The position numbers were made by a program, and so were the translations under genes. Source: Bacteroidales bacterium (GTDB lineage Bacteria; Bacteroidota; Bacteroidia; Bacteroidales; Tenuifilaceae). Taken from it: a stretch of 64,000 bases of DNA. The notes beneath the pieces were generated by a model. It saw only the letters and a program-made list of their open reading frames with translations. It did not search any database and was not told where the DNA came from. Below are positions 50,810-59,171 of the stretch, one piece after another. The stretch lies in NCBI GenBank assembly GCA_011045955.1, contig DSBV01000125.1, forward strand, positions 1 to 64,000. The letters run 5' to 3'. Each line of letters opens with the position of its first letter. Position 1 is the first letter of the stretch.

Positions 50810-51385
50810 CTACTTTCCTCCTACGTCCTTAGGTTCAGCTTCGGAAATTCTCATAGGTATCGCTTTGGTGATACTTTCCTGCTCCTCCTTAGCCAACCTA
50901 CTGAAAGGCTTACCGAAAACTGAAGTTGATAGCTCATCGCGTAATTCATTGTAAGCTGCAACCAATTCGTTCTGAACTTTCATGTACATCTCGTACGATG
51001 TACCGCGGTCGTTCTGAAGCGATACAACACCCTTTGAAACTCTGTATTTCCCTATGCGAGGGATTTCCTTTTCCTCAATTTCGGAAAGGTTAGGATCGTT
51101 ATTAGGGTTTACAATGAACTCCTTGGTTTTATCTTTCAACATGCTGATCTCCATAGGTTCACCACGGACAAGCAACTTGTCGCTCTTGTTAATAAGCACG
51201 GGGAAAATATTCCTGCGCTTAACCTCAACGTCCTCCTGCTTCTGATTTGGATCGGGCATAGGAGGTAGCATCCTCGTAAGACCCGTATCCACATTCATGG
51301 TAGTGGTCATTAGGAAGAAGATGAGAAGCAAGAACGCGATGTCGGCAGTTGAACTGGCATTTACTTCTGGAACTTTTCTTGCCAT
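50810..51385 (-). CDS. ExbD/TolR family biopolymer transporter
   Basis: NASSTADIAFLLLIFFLMTTTMNVDTGL. Confidence 0.92.
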   Translation of the reverse strand: MARKVPEVNASSTADIAFLLLIFFLMTTTMNVDTGLTRMLPPMPDPNQKQEDVEVKRRNIFPVLINKSDKLLVRGEPMEISMLKDKTKEFIVNPNNDPNLSEIEEKEIPRIGKYRVSKGVVSLQNDRGTSYEMYMKVQNELVAAYNELRDELSTSVFGKPFSRLAKEEQESITKAIPMRISEAEPKDVGGK

Positions 51386-51443
51386 CTTTTTAATTGGTAT
51401 TATTCGGGTAAGCCGGTTATCCGGCTAACCATTAGTTAACACT

Positions 51444-51881
51444 TTATTTACGCAATACACTACGAACACCCGTATAAAGTAGCAACAGAAGCGAAATACC
51501 AAATAAAATATATGTTGCTATTAAACCCGTGTCGCTAATAATCAGTACGGTAGGATTGGAAAGGTTAGGGTTTTGAGTAGGAGAAGGGATTGGTGTAGCA
51601 TCGGCCAATAAATAGCCTATAACAACAATTACAGCAACAGCCAGTAATCCTACCAACGATTTGGTGACATTTTTGGGGTTTCTAATCATGTTAACTACTG
51701 GGAATACAAGAGCCGACACAGCAGCAATAGCAAATAGGATGTAAGCCCAATCAATGAACGGCTCAACAGAATTTACATCCTGGTCGCTCAAAAAGAATAG
51801 AATGGTTATAATGATAGAAACACCCATTAATAGCCACGATAAAACCTTAGTGTAGGTTGATAATGTGCTATTCATGGCCAA
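51444..51881 (-). CDS. Membrane protein in ExbBD operon, unknown
   Basis: Four predicted TM segments, located between exbB and exbD. Confidence 0.75.
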   Translation of the reverse strand: MAMNSTLSTYTKVLSWLLMGVSIIITILFFLSDQDVNSVEPFIDWAYILFAIAAVSALVFPVVNMIRNPKNVTKSLVGLLAVAVIVVIGYLLADATPIPSPTQNPNLSNPTVLIISDTGLIATYILFGISLLLLLYTGVRSVLRK

Positions 51882-52682
51882 TTATTTTTGAAGATTATAC
51901 TTAACAAGGATATCGAGAAGACCTACAGAAGCATCTTCCATCTCATTGGTAATGCTGTCGATCTTGTTTAGCAGGTAGTTGTAGAACACCTGAAGAATAA
52001 TAGCAACGATAAGACCGAACACGGTAGTGATAAGAGCAACCTTGATACCACCAGCAACAAGCGACGGAGAAATGTCACCAGCAGCCTGGATAGCGTCGAA
52101 TGCACCAATCATACCGATAACGGTACCCATAAACCCTAACATAGGTGCAATAGCGATGAAAAGAGAGATCCAGGTTAATCCCTTTTCCAATTGACCCATC
52201 ATAACCGAACCGTATGTTACGATTGATTTTTCAACAACTTCGATACCTTCGTGAACGCGGTCGAGACCTTGATAGAAAATGCTGGATACAGGGCCACGGG
52301 TATTGCGGCATACTTCCTTAGCAGCATTAACGCCACCATTTTGTAATGCCTCCTCAATGGCATTGAGCAACTTCTTGGTGTTAGTGGTTGAAAGGTTTAG
52401 ATAAATAATTCGCTCGATTACAATGGCTAAACCAAAAATAAGAACCAATAAAATGGTTGCCATAAATCCTGGACCACCCTCAATGAATTTGGTTTTAATG
52501 GCCTTGTGTAACGATTGTTCTTCAACAACAGGTGCTGCAGTGGAAGCTACATCTTCATCAGCTTGCTGCTGAACCAATGCTGAGTCAGGTTGAGCTGCAG
52601 CTTCGTCCTGTGCATTTACAAAGGTTGATGCTCCAACCGAGAGCACTCCCAATACTGCTACTAGTGTGAATAGCTTTTTCAT
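51882..52682 (-). CDS. MotA/TolQ/ExbB proton channel family protein
   Basis: SLFIAIAPMLGFMGTVIGMIGAFDAIQ, GIKVALITTVFGLIVAI. Confidence 0.93.
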   Translation of the reverse strand: MKKLFTLVAVLGVLSVGASTFVNAQDEAAAQPDSALVQQQADEDVASTAAPVVEEQSLHKAIKTKFIEGGPGFMATILLVLIFGLAIVIERIIYLNLSTTNTKKLLNAIEEALQNGGVNAAKEVCRNTRGPVSSIFYQGLDRVHEGIEVVEKSIVTYGSVMMGQLEKGLTWISLFIAIAPMLGFMGTVIGMIGAFDAIQAAGDISPSLVAGGIKVALITTVFGLIVAIILQVFYNYLLNKIDSITNEMEDASVGLLDILVKYNLQK

Positions 52683-52760
52683 GGTTTGATTGTCGTTTAA
52701 TTATTACTAAAGGTTTGTTTTGCTTGTTCTCAAATTTAGTTAAAAATTAAAAAGGCTAGC

Positions 52761-52847
52761 GGAGAGAGAGGGATTCGAACCCTCGATACGCTTTTGGCGT
52801 ATACACGCTCTCCAGGCGTGCGCCTTAGACCACTCGGCCATCTCTCC
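52761..52847 (-). tRNA. tRNA-Ser(GGA)
   Basis: Reverse complement GGAGAGATGGCCGAGTGGTCTAAGGCGCACGCCTGGAGAGCGTG-variable arm-TCGAGGGTTCGAATCCCTCTCTCTCC; long variable arm, CTGGAGA anticodon loop. Confidence 0.95.
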
Positions 52848-52924
52848 AAAAATACTAAAATACTAAATAACGAACGCTTAAAACGTGGCGCAAATTACAA
52901 AAAAAATATTGAAAAAAACAATGA

Positions 52925-53962
52925 CTATTTCAATGTTATTTCGCCAGCTATGGACTTTACTAACTCTTTGGCAAGGGCAATGCCATTAAACCCCTTACCC
53001 AGCAAAAACATCAACTTAGCAACGGCAGCCTCAAAGGTTATATCGAAGCCACTTACCACACCCAATCGTTTCAGCATAATACCATTATCATACTTATCCA
53101 TATCTACCCCGCCAGCCTTGCATTGAGTAACGTTGAACACAACAATATTATTGCTTATCGCATGTTCTAATTTCCTTAAAAGCCACTGCTGCATGGGTGC
53201 ATTGCCCGATCCGTAAGTTTCGAGTATTACTGCCTTAACCCCTTTAGTGGTTAAAATTGCCTCAACCACATTTTCCGATATGCCCGGAAACAGTTTTAGC
53301 ACAGCAATTGAAGTATCTAGCTGTGAATGAACAATGAGTTGCTGTTCCTGTGTAGGGCAATGAATGAACGGGTAGTTATACTTTATTGATATTCCTGCCT
53401 CAGCTAGTGGCGGATAGTTGTTGGAACGGAAAGCATTAAAATGCTCGGCGTTGTGCTTGGTTGTTCTGTTGCCACGATATAGCCTATTCTCAAAGAAAAT
53501 GGTTACCTCTGGCACCATTGCCTGCCCGTTTTGAATGGAGGCGGCAATTTCGATGGCGCTGATTAGGTTCTCCTTACCGTCGGTTCTTAGCATACCAATG
53601 GGTAACTGTGACCCGGTTAGAACAACTGGTTTTGAAAGCCCTTCGAGCATAAAGCTAAGTGCCGAAGCTGTAAACGACATGGTGTCGGTTCCGTGGAGAA
53701 TCACAAATCCATCGTACTTGCTGTAATTTTCGCCAATAAGAGCAGCGAGCTTATTCCAGAATTCGGGGTTGATGTCCGATGAATCGATTGGGGATTCAAA
53801 GGAGTAAGTACTTAGGTTGAAGCCAAATTTTTTAAGCTCAGGAACCTCCTGTTCAATTTGCTCAAAGTTAAAGGGGGCTAACGCTCCGGTTTCGGGGTTT
53901 TGCTTCATACCAATGGTTCCCCCTGTATAAATAATTAGAATGGATATATTACCCGATTTCAT
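52925..53962 (-). CDS. Type I asparaginase
   Basis: ILIIYTGGTIGM, VILHGTDTMSFTASALSFML, VLTGSQLPIG; likely start MKSGN at 53962. Confidence 0.92.
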   Translation of the reverse strand: MKSGNISILIIYTGGTIGMKQNPETGALAPFNFEQIEQEVPELKKFGFNLSTYSFESPIDSSDINPEFWNKLAALIGENYSKYDGFVILHGTDTMSFTASALSFMLEGLSKPVVLTGSQLPIGMLRTDGKENLISAIEIAASIQNGQAMVPEVTIFFENRLYRGNRTTKHNAEHFNAFRSNNYPPLAEAGISIKYNYPFIHCPTQEQQLIVHSQLDTSIAVLKLFPGISENVVEAILTTKGVKAVILETYGSGNAPMQQWLLRKLEHAISNNIVVFNVTQCKAGGVDMDKYDNGIMLKRLGVVSGFDITFEAAVAKLMFLLGKGFNGIALAKELVKSIAGEITLK

Positions 53963-54734
53963 CGATCTTAAGGTTGAAGAGTTTAACGGCATTTTGGGTG
54001 GTTTGTTTCGCAACCTGATCCACAGTAGATCCACACAGGTCAGCTACCTTTTCTGCAATGTAAATAAGGTTATAGCTTTCGTTCCGCTTGCCCCTGACAG
54101 GCACTGGCGATAAATAGGGAGAATCGGTTTCTATTAAAATTTTTATGGGATTCATCAGGTTTACTAAACCGCTAACCCCACCATTCTTGTAGGTTACAAT
54201 ACCACCAATACCCACCAAAAAGGTTTTGTATTCGTCGATGTGATAATAATCGTCGATAGATCCAGTAAAACTGTGAAAAACGCCCTTAAGTGTGTCGTCA
54301 ATTTCCTGATCGACAATAGCAAAAATTTCCCTGAAGGAATTGCGGGAATGAATAACAACAGGGAGGTTGAGCTTTTTAGCCAACCTGAGCTGATGTCTGA
54401 ATGCTTCCTGCTGCTGGGTAAAGTATGTTTTATCCCAATACAAATCGATTCCGATTTCCCCAATGCCCCAGAACTTATTCTTGGCCAACTGTTCCTCAAC
54501 GTGGTAAATTTCCCTTTCAAATCCGTTCCGGACTGAAGTGGGGTGCAATCCCATTAAAGGGAAACATTGCGGAAAGCGATTGCACGTATCGAGTAAACGG
54601 TTAGTGGAAGCGGAATCGATATTTGGCAAAATGTGATACTGCACTCCAACCTCTGCAGCTCGCTTAAGTACAGCTTCTCGATCGAAGTCGAACTCTTCAG
54701 AGAAAATATGGGAGTGGGTATCAATTAAAAGCAT
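53949..54734 (-). CDS. TatD family hydrolase
   Basis: IDTHSHIF, GIGEIGIDLYWD, VIHSRNS, HSFTGS, ETDSPYLSPVP. Confidence 0.93.
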   Translation of the reverse strand: MLLIDTHSHIFSEEFDFDREAVLKRAAEVGVQYHILPNIDSASTNRLLDTCNRFPQCFPLMGLHPTSVRNGFEREIYHVEEQLAKNKFWGIGEIGIDLYWDKTYFTQQQEAFRHQLRLAKKLNLPVVIHSRNSFREIFAIVDQEIDDTLKGVFHSFTGSIDDYYHIDEYKTFLVGIGGIVTYKNGGVSGLVNLMNPIKILIETDSPYLSPVPVRGKRNESYNLIYIAEKVADLCGSTVDQVAKQTTQNAVKLFNLKIDEIG

Positions 54735-54737
54735 GGC

Positions 54738-56015
54738 TTACTCCTTTTGTGCTGCAAAATAGGTTTTGCTTCCGGGAATAATGCTATCGAGCTGTACAGA
54801 GAAATGGGCAACCACATACCTGAAAGCTTCAAGGTTTTCCTGTTTAACAGGCTCCACCGGAGGTGATTTCATTTTTAGAGGATCTATGGCTGAACCGTTC
54901 ATCCAAACACGAAAATCGAGGTGGGGGCCAGTGGCATAGCCTGTCTTTCCTACATAACCAATAATATCGCCTTGCTTAACCCTAACGCCCTTAGCCATTC
55001 CCTTGGCAAACCTTGAAAAATGGTTATATCCGGTGGTGTAAACGCTGTTGTGGCGAATCTTAATGTAATTGCCTGCTGCCTTGTTGTAACCCATATCAAT
55101 CACGACGCCATCGCCAACGGCCATAACGGGTGTTCCTTCGGGAGCAGCATAATCGACACCTGAATGGGGTCTGTAAATTTTTAGCACAGGGTGGAAGCGA
55201 TTCCCACTAAAACGGCTCGAAATGCGTGAAAATCGAAGTGGGGCTTTGAGGAATGACTTACGTAGCGAGTTCCCCTTCTCGTCCCAGTAGCTGGCTACCG
55301 AATCCTGCTCGAATCTGAATGCGTAAAACCTCTCCCCGCGGTGTTCAAACCATGCCGCATAAATAGTGCCAATCCCAATTGATGTGCTATCAACATAAAG
55401 CTCATCGTACATCACCCTGAACCTATCGCCTTTAAAAAGGCCAAAAAAATCCACAGTCCAAGCAAATATATCGGATAGCTCCAGAGCAAGCACGGGATTT
55501 AGACCATTTGCTTTCATATCGACCCAAAGCGATGTTCTGATTTCAGCTTCGGAGATTTTCCTTACAGGGATAATATTCTTTTTGAATGGGTAAACGTAAA
55601 GCGAGTCAGTAAGATTAAAAACGAAGAACTCTACTGGCGATACCTCATAAACCAAATAAGCTGGTGACTGTAACGAATCCTTCCGAGAAAAAATTTTATA
55701 CCTGGCACCAGTCCTTACCTTTTTCACATCAAAAACATCGGGAGTTAACGAAAGCAGAAAAGCGTTAACATCTGCGGGGATGTTTAAACCATAGAGTATT
55801 TTCCCTAAGGTTTGATTCCTTTTTACGGTGAACTCAGTAACATAAAAAGAATCTATCGGGATACCATACTCCAGAATGGGTTGGGGCTCTTCTACGGTAG
55901 GCTTTGTAGCTTGTGATGGGGTATAGATCTTTATGTCCGCTGTTCCAATAAAGTAATCGATTAAAAGAACTGTAATTACTGATAGTACCAATATGAGTAA
56001 AATCTTTTTTAGCAT
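54738..56015 (-). CDS. M23 family metallopeptidase with OapA/LysM-like N-terminal region
   Basis: FHPVLKIYRPHSGVDYAAPEGTPVMAVGDGVV, YATGPHLDFRVWMNG. Confidence 0.92.
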   Translation of the reverse strand: MLKKILLILVLSVITVLLIDYFIGTADIKIYTPSQATKPTVEEPQPILEYGIPIDSFYVTEFTVKRNQTLGKILYGLNIPADVNAFLLSLTPDVFDVKKVRTGARYKIFSRKDSLQSPAYLVYEVSPVEFFVFNLTDSLYVYPFKKNIIPVRKISEAEIRTSLWVDMKANGLNPVLALELSDIFAWTVDFFGLFKGDRFRVMYDELYVDSTSIGIGTIYAAWFEHRGERFYAFRFEQDSVASYWDEKGNSLRKSFLKAPLRFSRISSRFSGNRFHPVLKIYRPHSGVDYAAPEGTPVMAVGDGVVIDMGYNKAAGNYIKIRHNSVYTTGYNHFSRFAKGMAKGVRVKQGDIIGYVGKTGYATGPHLDFRVWMNGSAIDPLKMKSPPVEPVKQENLEAFRYVVAHFSVQLDSIIPGSKTYFAAQKE

Positions 56016-56065
56016 AAATTTTCTGAATTTTGCCCCAAAATTACCAAAAAAGAATGTAACTGCAT

Positions 56066-56094
56066 TTTGGTTAATCCATTTTAATGTAGGTTTG
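56066..56094 (+). promoter_or_regulatory. Putative Bacteroidota promoter (TTTG-N17-TAGGTTTG) for thiL
   Basis: TTTG 56066-56069; TAGGTTTG 56087-56094; start codon 56110. Confidence 0.45.
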
Positions 56095-56109
56095 CAGAAA
56101 AATTAAACG

Positions 56110-57156
56110 ATGAGCGATATACTGAAAAGAACAGAGATTTACGAACTGGGTGAGTTTAAGCTGATTGATAGGTTAGCTGAACCGTTTGCGCCAAAACATC
56201 AAGAAACACTTAGAGGCATTGGCGATGATGCAGCGGTAATATCGATAGGTAATAGCGAGTGCTTAGTGGTTACTACCGATTTGCTGCTCGAGGGGATCCA
56301 TTTTGACCTTACCTACACCCCTTTAAAACATTTAGGTTACAAAGCCATTGTGGTGAACCTAAGTGATGTATATGCCATGAACGCAGCCCCCATGCAGGTT
56401 ACGGTTTCTATTGGTGTTTCCAAGCGATTTTGTGTTGAAGATTTGGAAGAGATTTATAAAGGTATAAAACTTGCCTGCGATAGCTACAATGTTGATTTGG
56501 TAGGAGGAGATACATCATCGTCGATGACAGGATTGACCATTAGCGTTACCGCTATAGGCAAGGCAATTGAAACCGATATTGTATATCGAAGCGGTGCAAA
56601 GGTTAACGATTTGATTTGCGTAACCGGCAACTTAGGCGCAGCCTACATGGGACTCCAACTGCTTGAACGTGAAAAACGAATTTTTATATCGAACCAAACA
56701 GCCAAACCTAAACTGGAAGGCTACGACTATATTCTGGAACGAATACTAAAGCCCGAGGCCCGCAGGAACATCATTGAAAACCTTCGCAAGGCAGGTGTTA
56801 AGCCAACTTCAATGATTGATATTTCCGATGGCCTTTCGTCGGAACTACTCCATATATGCAAGAGTTCAAATGTGGGATGCAGAATCTACATGGAAAAAAT
56901 CCCTATTGATGAGCAAACCGCAAAAATGGCTGAGGAATTTAGTATCGATGTATATACCGCAGCTATGAATGGCGGTGAGGACTATGAACTACTGTTCACT
57001 GTTCCTTTATCGGAATATCAAGTGGTTGATAGTATGGAAGGAGTAAGAATTATAGGTCATATTGTTGAACCCCACCTGGGGGCTTACATGATACCGCCAT
57101 CAGGTGAGGATATTAGGATTACAGCTCAGGGTTGGAATGCCTTGCAAAAGGAATAG
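56110..57156 (+). CDS. thiL: Thiamine-phosphate kinase
   Basis: RGIGDDAAVI, LVVTTDLLLEGIHFD, NLSDVYAMNAAPMQ, VGGDTSSS, MIDISDGLSSEL. Confidence 0.93.
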   Translation: MSDILKRTEIYELGEFKLIDRLAEPFAPKHQETLRGIGDDAAVISIGNSECLVVTTDLLLEGIHFDLTYTPLKHLGYKAIVVNLSDVYAMNAAPMQVTVSIGVSKRFCVEDLEEIYKGIKLACDSYNVDLVGGDTSSSMTGLTISVTAIGKAIETDIVYRSGAKVNDLICVTGNLGAAYMGLQLLEREKRIFISNQTAKPKLEGYDYILERILKPEARRNIIENLRKAGVKPTSMIDISDGLSSELLHICKSSNVGCRIYMEKIPIDEQTAKMAEEFSIDVYTAAMNGGEDYELLFTVPLSEYQVVDSMEGVRIIGHIVEPHLGAYMIPPSGEDIRITAQGWNALQKE

Positions 57157-57163
57157 CAATAAA

Positions 57164-57185
57164 AAACCCCGCTAAAGCGGGGTTT
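57164..57185. terminator. Bidirectional terminator between thiL and gcvH
   Basis: AAACCCCGC-TAAA-GCGGGGTTT with A/T tracts. Confidence 0.8.
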
Positions 57186-57190
57186 AACTT

Positions 57191-57574
57191 TTACTCGTTG
57201 ATAATTTCTTTGTACTGTTCGGCATTGAGTAAATCGTTCACCTCAGCAGGGTTGGTCATTTTGATTTTAATCATCCACCCTTCACCGTAAGGATCGTTGT
57301 TAACGATATCGGGCTGTTCGATAACCTTAGGGTTAACTTCAACTACCTCACCGCTTACTGGCATAAACATATCGGAAACGGTTTTAACGGCCTCAATGGT
57401 ACCAAAAACCTCTTCCTTTGCCAGGGTCTCGCCTTGTGTTTCAATCTCGATGAAGACAATATCGCCAAGTTGTGATTGGGCAAAATCAGTAACCCCAACC
57501 GTTGCAAATCCATTGCCTTCTTCCTTGATCCACTCGTGATCCTTTGTGTACTTTAAGTTTGATGGAATATTCAT
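57191..57574 (-). CDS. gcvH: Glycine cleavage system H protein
   Basis: YTKDHEWIKEEGNGFATVGVTDFAQSQLGDIVFIE, GTIEAVKTVSDMFMPVSGEVVEVN. Confidence 0.96.
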   Translation of the reverse strand: MNIPSNLKYTKDHEWIKEEGNGFATVGVTDFAQSQLGDIVFIEIETQGETLAKEEVFGTIEAVKTVSDMFMPVSGEVVEVNPKVIEQPDIVNNDPYGEGWMIKIKMTNPAEVNDLLNAEQYKEIINE

Positions 57575-57692
57575 AGCATTGTTAGTTTATAGTATTACAC
57601 TAAAGATTTATTGCTCAAAAGTAGTGAATTTTAAGATTGCATATTCAAGTTGAGCAGCTTTTTTAATTATTGCTACATGTTATTCAGCACAT

Positions 57693-57698
57693 TAATTC
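57693..57698. repeat. Target-site duplication TAATTC (left copy)
   Basis: Identical to 59172-59177, directly abutting the IS ends. Confidence 0.85.
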
Positions 57699-59171
57699 GT
57701 CGTCCCTTAAAAAGTCAATTTGAGCATTTTATTTGAAAATATTAAATAGGAATTGGCAGTAAATTTTTTGAAAAAAGATAGAATAGCCTTATTTAAACCT
57801 TGACAAAAATAAATTTTCCACTTATTCATCATCCTTTTGAAGTTAAAAGCAGCGGCAGCTAACATAATGTTGATGTTATCACCCACTATTCCCTTGTAAA
57901 AGTTACGATTCAGCCTATGATCCGTCTTTAAGTGCCCAATAATCGGCTCTATGCCTGCCCGTTTTTTATGCCTTTGGCTTAACTTTCTCTTCTGATAGTA
58001 GCTCATTGTTTTACACGGGGTTGAAGGAATTAGTATTTCTGTTTCTCCGATTTTTTTATTCCCTCTGTACCCCCTGTCCACTTTCGCTTTTTGTGGCGTT
58101 TTACCGGTTAATCGTACCACTTGTTCCAGGGTTGGTTTTAACGTATGCCCATCGTACTCATCCCTAAAGCCAAGGGCTCCTACCAACACTCCGCTGTCGG
58201 TTTTAGCAAACGAGGCCTTGTTGCCAAATTCATACTTCTTGTGCTCCTTCCCTTTTGAAATGCGCGCTACTTCGGGTTCGTGAAGAGAATAAATTTTATG
58301 TTTACTATCCTTTTCCTGAGATAAAATTTGTGAAAATAGGGCTAAATCGCTCTGGTATGGGCTGGTAGGTGGAAGCTTTCGTTCCAGCTCCCGCACCAGG
58401 CGTCCTGCTATAGTTTTTACTTTCTTGTCGGCCTTTTTTGCTTTGGCTTTATTCCTGGGATGATTCCTAAACCGCTGGTCACGGCTTAGCTGCTTTAATA
58501 CCCAGCTATAGCTTTGGCGCAGCTCAATCCCTTCTTTTTGGGCTATGTCCTTGCATTTTTGTATGATCTTCCTGTGCAGCTTGGCATCGGTGGGGTAGGT
58601 GATATTTTTTTCTTGTACAGTGGTGTCGATATTTACATCGGGGTCTAGGGCATCTTTGCCATTGATACGAATGCTCTCTTTCAGGATCAGCTCTGCCCCG
58701 CTCTCGCCTATCCTTGTTCTAAAGTGTACCAGCTCCGAGGGCTCGCAGGGAACACCCGGTACAAAAGATGTCTCTCCCGTAAAGTATTGATAGTAAATGT
58801 TTTCGCTCCATTGACATACTACCGATTCGTCCGACAGGTTACGAATATGCTTCAAAATTAATAGCCCTACCATTAAACGTATGGGTTTGGCAGGCCGCCC
58901 ATTATCCGGACAGTAAAGCCCTTTAAAAGCCTTTTCGAAAATATCCCATTGGACTTGGTTGGCCAGAATATAAAGGGGATGTTTTGGATTTAAGGTGTCC
59001 TTTAATGAGAAGAACAGACTTCCCTGATTTTGCTCTTTTTTTCTTAGGTGCCATTTTATAAAAATTTGCAAGATTTATGCCCCTAAGATACAAATTCTGG
59101 CAAATATTTTACAAAAAAAATCAAACTAAATTATTAACAATCAATTGTTTATTATGTTTTTAAGGGACGAC
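57699..59171 (-). mobile_element. Complete insertion sequence, IS5/IS1182-like DDE transposase, 1473 bp
   Basis: 15-bp perfect terminal inverted repeats GTCGTCCCTTAAAAA (57699-57713) / TTTTTAAGGGACGAC (59157-59171), flanked by TAATTC TSD; single intact transposase ORF. Confidence 0.93.
57707..59071 (-). CDS. IS5/IS1182-like transposase
   Basis: NGRPAKPIRLMVGLLILKHIRNLSDESVVCQWSENIYYQYFTGE N-terminal domain; DDE-type VDRGYRGNK and HKKRAGIEPIIGHLKTDHRLNRNFYKG; stop codon lies inside the left TIR. Confidence 0.9.
   Translation of the reverse strand: MQIFIKWHLRKKEQNQGSLFFSLKDTLNPKHPLYILANQVQWDIFEKAFKGLYCPDNGRPAKPIRLMVGLLILKHIRNLSDESVVCQWSENIYYQYFTGETSFVPGVPCEPSELVHFRTRIGESGAELILKESIRINGKDALDPDVNIDTTVQEKNITYPTDAKLHRKIIQKCKDIAQKEGIELRQSYSWVLKQLSRDQRFRNHPRNKAKAKKADKKVKTIAGRLVRELERKLPPTSPYQSDLALFSQILSQEKDSKHKIYSLHEPEVARISKGKEHKKYEFGNKASFAKTDSGVLVGALGFRDEYDGHTLKPTLEQVVRLTGKTPQKAKVDRGYRGNKKIGETEILIPSTPCKTMSYYQKRKLSQRHKKRAGIEPIIGHLKTDHRLNRNFYKGIVGDNINIMLAAAAFNFKRMMNKWKIYFCQGLNKAILSFFKKFTANSYLIFSNKMLKLTF

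Noticed and set aside
50340-52682. ExbB-ExbD-ExbD cluster as a novel energised secretion or defence (Zorya-like) system
   Set aside because: The arrangement with a small membrane protein matches common Bacteroidales TonB-energising ExbB/D operons; no helicase or nuclease partners are nearby.
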